Notes: generated by a model from the letters alone, not told the origin. A stretch of DNA of 64,000 nt from Methylobacterium sp. Leaf108 (GCF_001423265.1 NZ_LMND01000002.1:84271-148270); one strand, 5' to 3'. Positions 17,161-24,848 are shown, numbered from the stretch's first letter. Made by a program: numbers and translations.

Positions 17161-17275
17161 TCCTCGGCGCCGGCCCGCCAGGGCCCGGAACGCGCACGGG
17201 TGGTCGACATGCGACCGCCAGCGCCGAGGAAGCTCGGAACTTCAGGTCGCGCTCTACCGGCCCTGGCGGGGCCGG
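17161..17275 (-). promoter_or_regulatory. structured leader with interlocked inverted repeats
   Basis: Two long complementary pairs interleave. TCCTCGGCGC (17161-17170) pairs with GCGCCGAGGA (17221-17230), and CGCCAGGGCC (17175-17184) pairs with GGCCCTGGCG (17259-17268). The order A-B-A'-B' cannot form as nested hairpins and predicts either a pseudoknot or two alternative folds. It lies directly upstream of the ATG at 17152 on the minus strand. Confidence 0.5.
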
Positions 17276-17299
17276 AACTTGGTGCTGGTTAAGCGGCGC

Positions 17300-17668
17300 T
17301 CAGCGGCGCCAGTCGCACCCGACTGCGCTCAGAACGAGCGCGGCACGGGTCGAAGCCGGAGGCTCGTCTCGGCCGTGGAAACGAACCCCGCCGTTGGCGA
17401 ACGGGATCATGTCGAACTGCTCCCAGCCAGCGATCTCGCTCGCGAAAGGCTTCGACAGCCGGTAGCCGACGTCGGAGTTGCCGTGACGCTCCCATTGGAG
17501 CCACCGGCGCTCGTACTCCAGCCACGCATCGTAGCTGTCGAGGAGGTCATCGGTGATGGGCGAGGCGACCGCGCTCGGCGCACCGATAAGTGCCACGCTG
17601 CCGCCGACGAGAGAGAGCGAAAGAAGCCCGCGGAGGAAACCGCGCCGCGGTGGGGCGGGCTCGTTGTG
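17300..17668 (-). CDS. exported protein with Tat-like signal peptide
   Basis: Starting at the ATG at 17668, the N-terminus is rich in Pro and then carries PPRRGFLRGLLSLSLVGGSVALIG, close to a twin-arginine signal (RRxFL). The mature part is about 85 residues, aromatic-rich, with no recognised domain. It is divergent from the RHH regulator at 17847. Confidence 0.55.
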   Translation of the reverse strand, partial: HNEPAPPRRGFLRGLLSLSLVGGSVALIGAPSAVASPITDDLLDSYDAWLEYERRWLQWERHGNSDVGYRLSKPFASEIAGWEQFDMIPFANGGVRFHGRDEPPASTRAALVLSAVGCDWRR

Positions 17669-17831
17669 CATCGCCGCTATGGCGCGAGTTACAGGACCTG
17701 TTTGCGTTTTGCGCGAATGCAAGCGATCCGCGCCCATGATAATGGGGCTGGTAGCCATGAACTGCACTCCCGGTGCGGTTGGTGGTTAGGGCCGGATCGA
17801 AGGTTGCACCCTTCCGTCCGGCCTGTTTTTG

Positions 17832-17872
17832 TGATACCCAGGAATTATGCTGATGTCAATTCCTGATACCCA
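17832..17872. promoter_or_regulatory. direct repeats at the start of the RHH gene (possible auto-operator)
   Basis: TGATACCCA occurs twice, at 17832-17840 and 17864-17872, spaced 32 bases (about three helical turns) centre to centre. Between them lie GGAATT and AATTCC, an inverted pair. The arrangement straddles the start codon of the RHH-protein gene and would suit an auto-repressing ribbon-helix-helix dimer of dimers. Confidence 0.4.
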
Positions 17873-18077
17873 TAAAAAGAGAGGGCGTCCCGCTACGGGG
17901 GTCACCCCTCATCAGGGTGTCCGAATGCCGGCGGACCTTGTCGATGCCATTGATGAATGGCGCCTAGCTCAGGCTGAGCCCCCGGCTCGTGCCGAGGCAA
18001 TTCGCTACATCCTCCGCGACTGGCTCACCGGCCAAGGCCTTCTTCCTCACCGTGAAGACCCTGAGGGAGCGAACTGA
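17847..18077 (+). CDS. ribbon-helix-helix (Arc/CopG-type) DNA-binding protein
   Basis: The 76-residue protein carries GVRMPADLVDAIDEWRLAQ, the strand-helix start of an RHH fold, followed by RAEAIRYILRDWL for helix B. RHH proteins usually repress their own operon, often as antitoxins. Its TGA overlaps the ATG of the AT-rich gene at 18077, so the two form one operon with the membrane coiled-coil gene after it. Confidence 0.8.
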   Translation: MLMSIPDTHKKRGRPATGVTPHQGVRMPADLVDAIDEWRLAQAEPPARAEAIRYILRDWLTGQGLLPHREDPEGAN

Positions 18078-18394
18078 TGGCGACGGATGAAACTAGACGT
18101 CAACTTGCATACACACACATATCATTTGATGATCTTTCGCGGTTTTTTTTAGATCGCAAGGTCGTTGCTGCTTGCGAATTATGCGGGTCTAATGATTGGT
18201 CGACCCATGATAACACCGATGGAAGCGTTCCTTCGCTTATATACACAAGTAAATATTTTGGTGATGAAAGTACGCGTAATGTATCTACTATATATATGAT
18301 GTCATGTTTAAATTGTGCAAATATGAGATTATTTAATAGAGAAATTATTTCTAGGTGGATTAAAAATAATCCAAGGACCATGCCGGATGAATAA
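18077..18394 (+). CDS. AT-rich protein of unknown function with CxxC pairs
   Basis: This 105-residue gene is strikingly AT-rich compared with its >60% GC surroundings, a mark of recent transfer. The product has CELCGSNDW and SCLNCANMR, two knuckles able to bind one zinc ion, separated by a beta-rich stretch. It lies between an RHH regulator and a membrane-anchored coiled-coil protein, with overlaps of one and eight bases. The setting resembles a regulated toxin or exclusion module; there is no direct evidence for activity. Confidence 0.6.
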   Translation: MATDETRRQLAYTHISFDDLSRFFLDRKVVAACELCGSNDWSTHDNTDGSVPSLIYTSKYFGDESTRNVSTIYMMSCLNCANMRLFNREIISRWIKNNPRTMPDE

Positions 18395-18884
18395 TGTCGT
18401 CAAATTCTCGGGCAACGAAGGCGCTCTTACCACAGGGACAGATCGCAACGCCGCGCATAGCCCTACATCAAACGGTGGAGGCGACGGAGGTGGTCAAATG
18501 GATGACATTGCTCGTCGCGTAGCTGCCCTGGAGAAGGGCTTCGAGAAAATGGACGGTAAAATCGACAGGCTCACCGAGTTAGTGAACTCGTTCGGCCTGA
18601 AGTCAGCTGAGCGCTTAGGTGCAATCGAAGGGCGCCTGACCGGCATGGAAGCTAAGCTCGATTCGAAAGCATCCTCTGCCGAAGTGCGGGAGCTTGCCGG
18701 CAAGGTCTCTTCAATCCCGAACGTGTGGCAAACGCTTGCGATCATGGGCGGGCTTCTCGCTGGCGTTGCGGGACTGGCCTTCGCCCTCACCAAGTTCGCT
18801 GAGCCAAGCAGAGCGGTGATGCCCGCGCCCGCTGTGTCGTCGTCTACGCTGCCTACGCCAACGCCCCCGTCAGCCAAACCCTAA
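18387..18884 (+). CDS. coiled-coil protein with C-terminal membrane anchor
   Basis: The 165-residue protein has a disordered N-terminus and a long heptad-rich coiled coil (about residues 35-105, with DGKIDRLTELV and GMEAKLDSK). One transmembrane helix lies near residues 113-132 and a proline-rich tail follows. It overlaps the AT-rich gene upstream by eight bases and is probably co-translated. A similar pairing occurs at 43.5-44.3 kb. Confidence 0.7.
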   Translation: MNNVVKFSGNEGALTTGTDRNAAHSPTSNGGGDGGGQMDDIARRVAALEKGFEKMDGKIDRLTELVNSFGLKSAERLGAIEGRLTGMEAKLDSKASSAEVRELAGKVSSIPNVWQTLAIMGGLLAGVAGLAFALTKFAEPSRAVMPAPAVSSSTLPTPTPPSAKP

Positions 18885-19022
18885 CTGCTGATCCTTAGTC
18901 GAGACGCCTTCGCGACGGACGGATTGCCGGCCGCAACACCGCTCTTGACTTTCCTACTACGCTCCCTCATATTGCGGACATGGCCGAGGGGTTGTCCCCG
19001 GCCGGATTGAGGGAATACCCCG

Positions 19023-19262
19023 ATGGCCGATACCTCTGCTCCTGCCTCCTCGCTCGACATGGCCGAACAGGTCGCTCGCGTCATGCGCTCCCTTGAGGAG
19101 ACTCAGAAGTTCGTGGCCGAGCAGAAGAAGCTCATCGCTGAAGCGGCTAAGCTGGAGCGGGATCGCTCCCTTGCGCCGTGGCAGCTGTTTACCGCTGGCG
19201 GTGCAGCGGCGGCGGCGTTCTTCGGAGCCGGAGCGGCGTTCGTGAAGCTCCTCGGGCCATGA
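19023..19262 (+). CDS. small coiled-coil membrane protein, 79 aa
   Basis: An amphipathic heptad region (EQVARVMRSLEETQKFVAEQ) is followed by a C-terminal alanine-rich transmembrane helix. It starts a tight cluster of three rightward genes joined by 4-base overlaps. The layout suggests a tail-anchored phage protein; function unknown. Confidence 0.65.
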   Translation: MADTSAPASSLDMAEQVARVMRSLEETQKFVAEQKKLIAEAAKLERDRSLAPWQLFTAGGAAAAAFFGAGAAFVKLLGP

Positions 19263-19366
19263 GCCGGGAGGATGTGTTTCTTGGCTTGGTCGCCCTCACG
19301 GGCGGCCTTGCTGGGGCCGGTCTCTTTGCGGCTGGAATGGCTTTCGGAAGGTACGCTCTCCAATGA
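19259..19366 (+). CDS. micro-membrane protein, 35 aa
   Basis: The ATG overlaps the upstream TGA (ATGA), and its own end overlaps the ATG of the HTH gene. Almost the whole product is one glycine/alanine-rich transmembrane helix after an MSRED start. Two couplings support translation despite the small size. Confidence 0.6.
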   Translation: MSREDVFLGLVALTGGLAGAGLFAAGMAFGRYALQ

Positions 19367-19578
19367 CTGCAGACCGCCTTCGCAACGTCCTTTCATTGCT
19401 GCGCTGGTCGCAGCGGGGCCTCTCCGACGCGCTTGCTTGCGACGACCGCCTAGTGAGGCGCTGGGCATCCGGCGATGCGTCCGTGCCGCCGGATGTGGCC
19501 TCATGGCTCGAAGCCCTCGCCGCCGCTCATGAACGGCTTCCCGCACCGGAGGGCTGGCGCCGTCGGGTGATGGCCTAA
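19363..19578 (+). CDS. small HTH DNA-binding protein
   Basis: The 71-residue protein contains a Cro/CI-like helix-turn-helix: LRWSQRGLSDALACDDRLVRRWASG, with SxxxLA-type turn and recognition helix, then helices in the C-terminal half. It is translationally coupled to the micro-membrane protein. It may regulate this cassette or a phage promoter. Confidence 0.72.
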   Translation: MTADRLRNVLSLLRWSQRGLSDALACDDRLVRRWASGDASVPPDVASWLEALAAAHERLPAPEGWRRRVMA

Positions 19579-19599
19579 CGATCAAAACCGGAGGCATCC

Positions 19600-19881
19600 A
19601 TGGCTCAGGTTGTCATGCTCATTCACGAAGACGCCGGCACGTTCGGCGCCTCGTTTCCCGACTTCCCCGGCGCCACGACAGCGGCTGGCGATCTGGACGT
19701 TCTCTACCGCAAGGCGACGAATATGCTGGTCTTCCATCTTGGCGGTATGGCAGAGGACGGCGACGCCATTCCGACCGTGCGGACTCTGACCGAACTGCGC
19801 ACCGATCCTTCCTTCCAGGAAGACGCGAAGGATGCCGTCGTCGGCGTTGTGAGCGTCGACCTTCCTGGCGCAATGGCCTGA
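19600..19881 (+). CDS. HicB-like antitoxin-type protein (no HicA seen)
   Basis: The 93-residue product has the HicB partial RNase-H-like pattern: a first strand, then FGASFPDFPGATTAAGDLD and a helix bearing an acidic patch. HicB normally neutralises the HicA mRNA interferase encoded next to it. No HicA-like dsRBD frame lies within the neighbouring 500 bases on either strand. It may be an orphan antitoxin that blocks a host HicA, or have another role. Its TGA abuts the end of the convergent tail-chaperone frame. Confidence 0.7.
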   Translation: MAQVVMLIHEDAGTFGASFPDFPGATTAAGDLDVLYRKATNMLVFHLGGMAEDGDAIPTVRTLTELRTDPSFQEDAKDAVVGVVSVDLPGAMA

Positions 19882-20226
19882 TCAGGCCTTGCCCTTCGCC
19901 TCCTCCGCGGCGCGTTCCAGGTAGACCCGATCCTGCCCCCGGATGAACCGACGAAACCGCTCGAACTCGTCCAGGTCGTCGATCCCGTACCGCTCGGCAT
20001 AGCGATCAATGGCGGACCATGGGATAGGCCCGCAGCCTCCCATGGCGCCGATCGGACGATCGGAGGAGAGGTCCGAAAAGGCATCACTCGCGAACTGCAG
20101 GTGAGGCCAGAGGTCCGGCTGTTCGAGGAGCGCCTTGGGCTGGAAATCCGGGTCGGCCTCGACCTCGGCTTGCAGCCATTGCAGGTGGTCAGCCCATTTT
20201 AGGGACCAGCGGAGGCGGTCGGCGAG
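19882..20226 (-). CDS. tail assembly chaperone, T part (made only by -1 frameshift as GT fusion)
   Basis: This frame has no start codon of its own near its beginning. It is entered from the upstream G gene by a -1 shift at 20226-20232 and adds 114 residues, giving a GT protein of about 251 residues. The C-terminal IPWSAIDRYAERYGI..F segment resembles T-domain ends of tail chaperones in alphaproteobacterial phages. In lambda, G and GT coat the tape measure during tail assembly. Here the tape measure is not adjacent, being separated by a 5.8-kb cassette. Confidence 0.82.
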   Translation of the reverse strand, partial: LADRLRWSLKWADHLQWLQAEVEADPDFQPKALLEQPDLWPHLQFASDAFSDLSSDRPIGAMGGCGPIPWSAIDRYAERYGIDDLDEFERFRRFIRGQDRVYLERAAEEAKGKA

Positions 20227-20636
20227 TTTCCCTCGTCGGCCTTGTCCGCCTCCGCATCGTCCTCGCCGACGACGCTGGCCGCATAGATCACGGCTTCGCG
20301 GAAGCGCCGGAACTCCGGCTTGGTCAGGTACTCTCCGGCCACCTCCTTGGAATAGGGCAGCGGCGAGCCGTCCTCGTTCTCCAGGCCGCCCCAGTCCATC
20401 AGCACGGTTTCGCGCAGACAGATTGCGGTGACGCGGTCCATCTCGTCGGGGTCGATCCGACCACCCTGGCGCTTGGCGCGCGGGATTGCATCGGTCAGCT
20501 TGCTCTGGAGTCGGCGAAAGCGGGCGTTCTGCAGGCCGCAGACTTTCAGCCTGAGGTCACCCATCTCGGGGATATTCCCGACCCAGGCACCGCCCTCGAT
20601 CTTGGCGGCATCGACTTTGAGGGAGGAGAGCTTCAC
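20199..20636 (-). CDS. tail assembly chaperone, G protein
   Basis: The start is a GTG that overlaps the TGA of the small gene before it (GTGA). The 145-residue product is helical with a terminal acidic stretch (VVGEDDAEADKADEGN) just before the slip site. It follows the tail tube gene in the conserved order tube, chaperone, tape measure. Most ribosomes should end here; a fraction shifts to make GT. Confidence 0.85.
   Translation of the reverse strand: MKLSSLKVDAAKIEGGAWVGNIPEMGDLRLKVCGLQNARFRRLQSKLTDAIPRAKRQGGRIDPDEMDRVTAICLRETVLMDWGGLENEDGSPLPYSKEVAGEYLTKPEFRRFREAVIYAASVVGEDDAEADKADEGNSPTASAGP
20226..20232 (-). promoter_or_regulatory. -1 programmed frameshift slippery heptamer GGGAAAC
   Basis: On the minus strand the zero-frame codons are GGA AAC with a preceding G, so X XXY YYZ is G GGA AAC. 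Slipping back one base pairs the tRNAs with GGG AAA and continues as CTC GCC GAC, the open T frame. The zero frame stops 27 bases later. This is the same heptamer class used by lambda G/GT (GGGAAAG). Confidence 0.85.
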
Positions 20637-20839
20637 GCGTCGGCGTCCTTCTGTGCGGGGGTGGCGGGCTCGGCCTTCACCGGGCTCTTGGGGGTGGCGA
20701 CCTCGCGGGCGAGGCCCTTGCCTACGAGGAGGTCGGCGTAGGCGACGGATAGCTCGGGCTCGTCGCCCTTGGCGAAGACGCGCTCGTCCTTGCCGTTGGG
20801 GTAGCCCGAGAAATCCGAGAGGATGGTGACGGTCTTCAT
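20633..20839 (-). CDS. small phage protein before the tail chaperone
   Basis: The 68-residue protein begins MKTVTILSDFSGYPNGK and ends in an acidic, alanine/proline-rich tail. It lies between the tail tube and G genes and overlaps the G start by four bases. Small genes at this place are common; function unknown. Confidence 0.7.
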   Translation of the reverse strand: MKTVTILSDFSGYPNGKDERVFAKGDEPELSVAYADLLVGKGLAREVATPKSPVKAEPATPAQKDADA

Positions 20840-20865
20840 GGATGCGCCTCCTGTGGGCGGGGCTC

Positions 20866-21795
20866 TCAGGCGACGAGGCGCGTGATCTGGATCGAAGCCT
20901 GGGTCGTGGGATCGAAGACCCCGCGGAACGGGATCGACAGCATCGCGTCGTCGGTGTTGCCGCCGGGGTTGCGAGCACCGTCTAGGAAGCGGGCCTTCGG
21001 GATGAGGAAGGTGTATTTCTTGTTCGCCTCGACCCCGACGGTGAAGGAGATCGCGCCGGCCCCGTGATCGAGCACCGCCTGGTACTGATCGTTGCCCTCA
21101 AAATAGCACTCGACCGTGCCGGTGACGTTGCAGCGCCCGGCGCCGAACTCGGCGCTGGTGAGGGTGCCGACCGCGTCGCGGATGCGCAGTTCGTTACCGA
21201 TCTCGAGGCTCAGGCTCTTGACCCGGAACGGGGTCGTGGTGCCGCCGACCGAGAGCGTGCCGACGTTGGCCGAAGCGGTCGCGGGCTGCGTGGTGGCCGC
21301 GGCGGCGTAGGTGGCGCCGGTGACGATAACCGAGTCCAGGGCTTCCTCGGCGCCCATGAGGGCGAACGAACCCGTCACTTTCTGCCGCGACGGCAGGCTC
21401 AGCGACATGCTGTTCACCGCGACGCCGCGGAAGCGCGAGAACGAGCTGGTGCCGCCGAAGTTGAGGGTTTCCTCGACCGTGAAGGATGGGCGCAGCACGC
21501 CGTTCTTCAGGACGTTGGTCGCCCAGGCGCCGCGAAGAGATGCGGCGATGAAGTCGTCGAAGGTGTCTCCCGACAGCTCGAAATCGTAGGAGCCGGTCAC
21601 GTCCTTGCTGACCATCAGCTCGTCGCGGATATTGCGATCGGCCTGGATCTCGTCGGAGACGACGGTGCCCTTGCTGCTGCGCAGCGACCCGCCGGTGATG
21701 CGCAACAGCTTGAACGACGGTGTGGCCGGGGTCACTCCGAATGCGGTCTCGGCGACGTAGGCGGTACGCCGCTCGCTGCCATTGGCGAAAGCCAT
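20866..21795 (-). CDS. major tail (tube) protein
   Basis: Starting at the ATG at 21795, the 309-residue protein fits phage tail-tube proteins: an N-terminal ETAFGVTPATPSFKLLRITG segment, then GSYDFELSGDTFDDFIAASLRG and an Ig-like C-terminal half. Many copies form the tail tube through which DNA passes. It lies between the tail terminator and chaperone genes, as in HK97-type phages. Confidence 0.82.
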   Translation of the reverse strand: MAFANGSERRTAYVAETAFGVTPATPSFKLLRITGGSLRSSKGTVVSDEIQADRNIRDELMVSKDVTGSYDFELSGDTFDDFIAASLRGAWATNVLKNGVLRPSFTVEETLNFGGTSSFSRFRGVAVNSMSLSLPSRQKVTGSFALMGAEEALDSVIVTGATYAAAATTQPATASANVGTLSVGGTTTPFRVKSLSLEIGNELRIRDAVGTLTSAEFGAGRCNVTGTVECYFEGNDQYQAVLDHGAGAISFTVGVEANKKYTFLIPKARFLDGARNPGGNTDDAMLSIPFRGVFDPTTQASIQITRLVA

Positions 21796-21896
21796 GGTGC
21801 TCTCCTGATGGTTTCGGAAAATGGGCAGGGCGCGGCGCGCGGCCCGGAACACCCCTCGTTGCCGAGAGGATGGCTTGAGCGGCAGGGCCGCTGTGA

Positions 21897-22310
21897 TCAG
21901 CCGAGCGTGTCGTGCTCGTAGGGGACGGTGACGGAGAGGGTGAAGTACGGACCCTCGTCGTTGCGGTCGTCGATGGCGGGCGATGACGGCGCGTAGGTGC
22001 GGACACCATCGAACACGCGTCCGCGGAAGAGGGCTGCGAGCTCATCTGCCCAAAGCGAGGCCGTCGCGGCGCCTTTAGATCTGCCGACGTTCAGCACAAG
22101 CCGGATGGCGCCCTCCTCGCGGTAGACGTTGGCGCCAGGCGACCCGATGCTGATCTGATTGCTGATCGAGATCGGGTACTGATGGACCAGGAAAGCGGTG
22201 CCGGCAGCTGGGGTTCGGCCGTCAGCCTCGTTCGGCCCACGGACGGGGCATCGGGTCCAGTTGTTCGCCAGTCGCGCCGCGACGGCCGTGATCACAGCGT
22301 TACACGCCAT
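21897..22310 (-). CDS. tail terminator-like protein (DUF4128-like)
   Basis: The 137-residue protein starts MACNAVITAVAARLANNW and has alternating strands with a SPAIDDRNDEGPYFTLSVTVPY end. This pattern matches phage tail terminator/DUF4128 proteins that cap the tail tube. It lies three bases from the neck gene. Confidence 0.65.
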   Translation of the reverse strand: MACNAVITAVAARLANNWTRCPVRGPNEADGRTPAAGTAFLVHQYPISISNQISIGSPGANVYREEGAIRLVLNVGRSKGAATASLWADELAALFRGRVFDGVRTYAPSSPAIDDRNDEGPYFTLSVTVPYEHDTLG

Positions 22311-22313
22311 GGG

Positions 22314-22982
22314 TCAGGTCAACGTGACGGTGATGGCGGGCACGCGCGTCTCCCGCTCCAGGCGCATAGCCGACCGCCTGGCTGGCTGTTCTCGCATGGC
22401 TTTGCGTTCGGCTCGATTGGCGGCGCCGGACACGTAGGAAAGAAGCGGCGACTCATACCCAAAGCCGACGCGGACACTGTTGCCAAACCGACGATCTGCC
22501 ATGGCGGCGGCAGCCTCATAGACGCCGGACGGCGCCTGCTTCGACAGACCCTTTTCGATTGGGCGGCTGTAGGGCTGCACATTCATGAACACGTAGCGAT
22601 CGGCAGGCGGTGGCTTCAGCGGATCGACCTGAAGACCATCGGCGAGCAGGATGTGCGACTCGGAATAGCGGCCCGACAAGACGGGCGAGTGGGTGACGAG
22701 CTGCGCGTAAATCCAAGCCAGCGCCTCACCCGCCTGTCCGAACCGAAATGCAACGACCCCTTGGTCCGCGTTAAGACCATCGAGAGAAGCCGCGACGCGG
22801 CCATCCACGATCGTGTCGTGCTTTGGCTCGCGACCGTATTCGGTCCGGTAAGCGTCCTCCGCCCTCTTCATCGCCTCACGTGCGGCTGCCGTCACGACGA
22901 GGCGACGTCGATCGGGAGACAGGGCTTCGGCGATAGCAACGCGAATGGCCTCACCCGAGGGGCCGGAACGAGCAAAAGCCAT
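22314..22982 (-). CDS. neck protein, HK97 gp10-like
   Basis: The ATG at 22982 overlaps the TGA of the upstream head-closure gene. The 222-residue protein has a helical N-terminal half with YRTEYGREPKHDTIVDGR and a central PLKPPPADRYVFMNVQPYSRPIEKGLS stretch typical of tail-completion proteins. It should join connector and tail. Confidence 0.62.
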   Translation of the reverse strand: MAFARSGPSGEAIRVAIAEALSPDRRRLVVTAAAREAMKRAEDAYRTEYGREPKHDTIVDGRVAASLDGLNADQGVVAFRFGQAGEALAWIYAQLVTHSPVLSGRYSESHILLADGLQVDPLKPPPADRYVFMNVQPYSRPIEKGLSKQAPSGVYEAAAAMADRRFGNSVRVGFGYESPLLSYVSGAANRAERKAMREQPARRSAMRLERETRVPAITVTLT

Positions 22983-23320
22983 CAACCGCGCACCTGGCAG
23001 TTGATCCGCACAACGACATTGGCGATGCGCACCGGGTTAGCTGTCTCGACGTTGTGGACGCGTCCGTCGATGATGAGCAGGTCGTTGCGCTCGACGGGAA
23101 CTGTCGAGAACGGCCCAGTCTGGCCGGTGGGCGAGAAAATAACCCGGCGATCGCCCTGGACGATGCCGCCTACCAGTTCCGTGATCGCGTAGTCCTGAAC
23201 TGAGGCTCGCGTGCCAACCTCGATCGGGTCGCCATCCAACACGATACGCTGAAGCGTGACGTCCTGCCCATGGTCTGCGATCTGCCGATCCAGCATGGCA
23301 ATCGCCGCAGCGGGGCTCAT
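22982..23320 (-). CDS. head closure protein (gp16-like)
   Basis: The 112-residue product is a small beta-barrel candidate with ITLQRI-type strands (QDVTLQRIVLDG..) and RNDLLIIDGRVHNVETA, typical of head-closure/stopper proteins between connector and neck. It overlaps both neighbours by one to four bases. Confidence 0.68.
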   Translation of the reverse strand: MSPAAAIAMLDRQIADHGQDVTLQRIVLDGDPIEVGTRASVQDYAITELVGGIVQGDRRVIFSPTGQTGPFSTVPVERNDLLIIDGRVHNVETANPVRIANVVVRINCQVRG

Positions 23321-23970
23321 GCGAAAAGCATCCTGCGATACTGCGATAGGGTCGCTTCAGCCTCGGGATGGGGGAGCGCGGCGTTCGCGCCCTGAACGTA
23401 GAAGTCGCGGCTGCCGATGCCCTCGACGCTCTCGGATTTGATCGTGGCGTCACGGCCCGCAACGGAGACCGACACGCCTACAAGCTGGATCACGGCCCGT
23501 TCGATGTCGGCCGGCAGATCCTCTGCGGTCGTGGTTGACGGCTCGCCGCGCTCCTCACCCGGCAGAAGCCACCCGGCCTCGTACTGAACGACAACGTCCC
23601 TCCCGGTCCAGCACCGGCGCTCGTCGCCCTCCATCCGGTAGAGCACGCGGCCGTCTGTGGCGTAGGCGCCCGACGCTTGGAGGGTGCCGCCGACCTTGAC
23701 GCTCATAATCGACACGACCGGCGAGCGGTCGAGCAGAATGCCGCCATCCTCGGTCACGGAGCCATGCCGGCAGAGGTCGATGCGCTCGCGCACCGTTTCG
23801 CGTCCGAATACGCGCCGACAGTACGTGGCGGCCTGTTGGGATGCCTGGTCGATCCACCGCAGGACTTGTGCCTCGACCGCTGCGCCCTCGGTCAGGCCGA
23901 GGTCGCCGCGCACGTTGGCGACGGTCGTCAGGCGCTTGGCCGTCGCGGGAATGATGACGGTGACGCTCAT
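23317..23970 (-). CDS. head-tail connector (gp6-like adaptor)
   Basis: This 217-residue protein has the gp6/YqbG-type order: a helical N-terminus (VRGDLGLTEGAAVEAQVLRWIDQASQQAATYCRR), a beta hairpin and a C-terminal PADIERAVIQLV helix. It should bind under the portal. Its ATG shares one base with the stop of the collagen-like gene. Confidence 0.75.
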   Translation of the reverse strand: MSVTVIIPATAKRLTTVANVRGDLGLTEGAAVEAQVLRWIDQASQQAATYCRRVFGRETVRERIDLCRHGSVTEDGGILLDRSPVVSIMSVKVGGTLQASGAYATDGRVLYRMEGDERRCWTGRDVVVQYEAGWLLPGEERGEPSTTTAEDLPADIERAVIQLVGVSVSVAGRDATIKSESVEGIGSRDFYVQGANAALPHPEAEATLSQYRRMLFA

Positions 23971-24848
23971 CAGTTGCAGATCACTCTGACGGTCACGGAA
24001 ACGGTCGGCATGTTGACGTTGGGCACTGCCGTCTCAAATGGGCCGGCGTTCAGGAGAAGCGTGCCGCGCGACCGCTTCGCCAGGACCGTGGCGCCTGAAA
24101 GCGTCTGCGCCGTGACGCCGCCCATGATCTGGATGTCGTTGCTCCAGGTCGGGATCACATCGACGTCGGGCGTCGAGGTGCATGCTGTCCAGGAGTAGGT
24201 GACGATCCCGCTTGCGTTGGCGTTGGCGGTGTAGCGTTCGACGCGCTTGGGGGTGCCGGCTGGGCCTACAACACCCTGAGGGCCTGCCGGGCCAGTGGCT
24301 CCGGTATCCCCCTTCGGACCAGCCGGGCCGTTCGCGCCTGCCGCTCCAGTTGCTCCGGTAGTGCCGGCCGGACCCACAGGTCCAGCCACGCCATCTGCGC
24401 CGCGAGCGCCAGTAACACCGTCTGCGCCGCGAGGTCCTGTTGAGCCTGGGGCACCCGCAGGCCCTGTTGTACCAGCCGGTCCGGCATCACCCTTCGCTCC
24501 CGTCAGTCCTTGGGCGCCTGAGCTTCCCGCAGCACCTTGAGCGCCCGTTGCGCCTGCTGGTCCACTCGCACCAGTCGGGCCAGATGGCCCGGTGGCACCC
24601 GCGGGGCCAGGAGAACCCGTTGCGCCCGCAGCACCTGTGTTGCCCTTTGGTCCGACATTGCCCGCGTCTCCCTTTGCACCGTCAACGCCTGGGGTGCCGG
24701 GCTCACCCTGCGGCCCTTGGGCGCCAGGGGGGGCGGCAGGGCCGGTGCGCTGAACGCCGTCGCCCATCATGGGGCTGCTGGCGCGGAGGTTGGCCTCGGC
24801 CGGGCTGGTAAGGGCTATAACGACGAGGGCGAGCGCGAGGGTCCGCAT
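23970..24848 (-). CDS. collagen-like phage protein with signal peptide
   Basis: The ATG at 24848 overlaps the upstream TGA. Residues 1-19 form a signal peptide ([19 protein letters not shown]). Residues 42-200 are an unbroken run of 53 Gly-X-Y triplets, the collagen triple-helix code, with GPxG, GATG and GDAG types. About 90 C-terminal residues form a beta-rich globule with cysteines, a possible trimerisation or lectin head. Collagen-like stems are usual in phage fibres, but an export signal and a location among head genes are not. It may be a secreted or head-decoration fibre. Confidence 0.85.
   Translation of the reverse strand: MRTLALALVVIALTSPAEANLRASSPMMGDGVQRTGPAAPPGAQGPQGEPGTPGVDGAKGDAGNVGPKGNTGAAGATGSPGPAGATGPSGPTGASGPAGATGAQGAAGSSGAQGLTGAKGDAGPAGTTGPAGAPGSTGPRGADGVTGARGADGVAGPVGPAGTTGATGAAGANGPAGPKGDTGATGPAGPQGVVGPAGTPKRVERYTANANASGIVTYSWTACTSTPDVDVIPTWSNDIQIMGGVTAQTLSGATVLAKRSRGTLLLNAGPFETAVPNVNMPTVSVTVRVICN

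Noticed and set aside
24266..24540. Other-frame and plus-strand open frames over the collagen-like repeat
   Set aside because: They are by-products of the GGN-NNN-NNN repeat.
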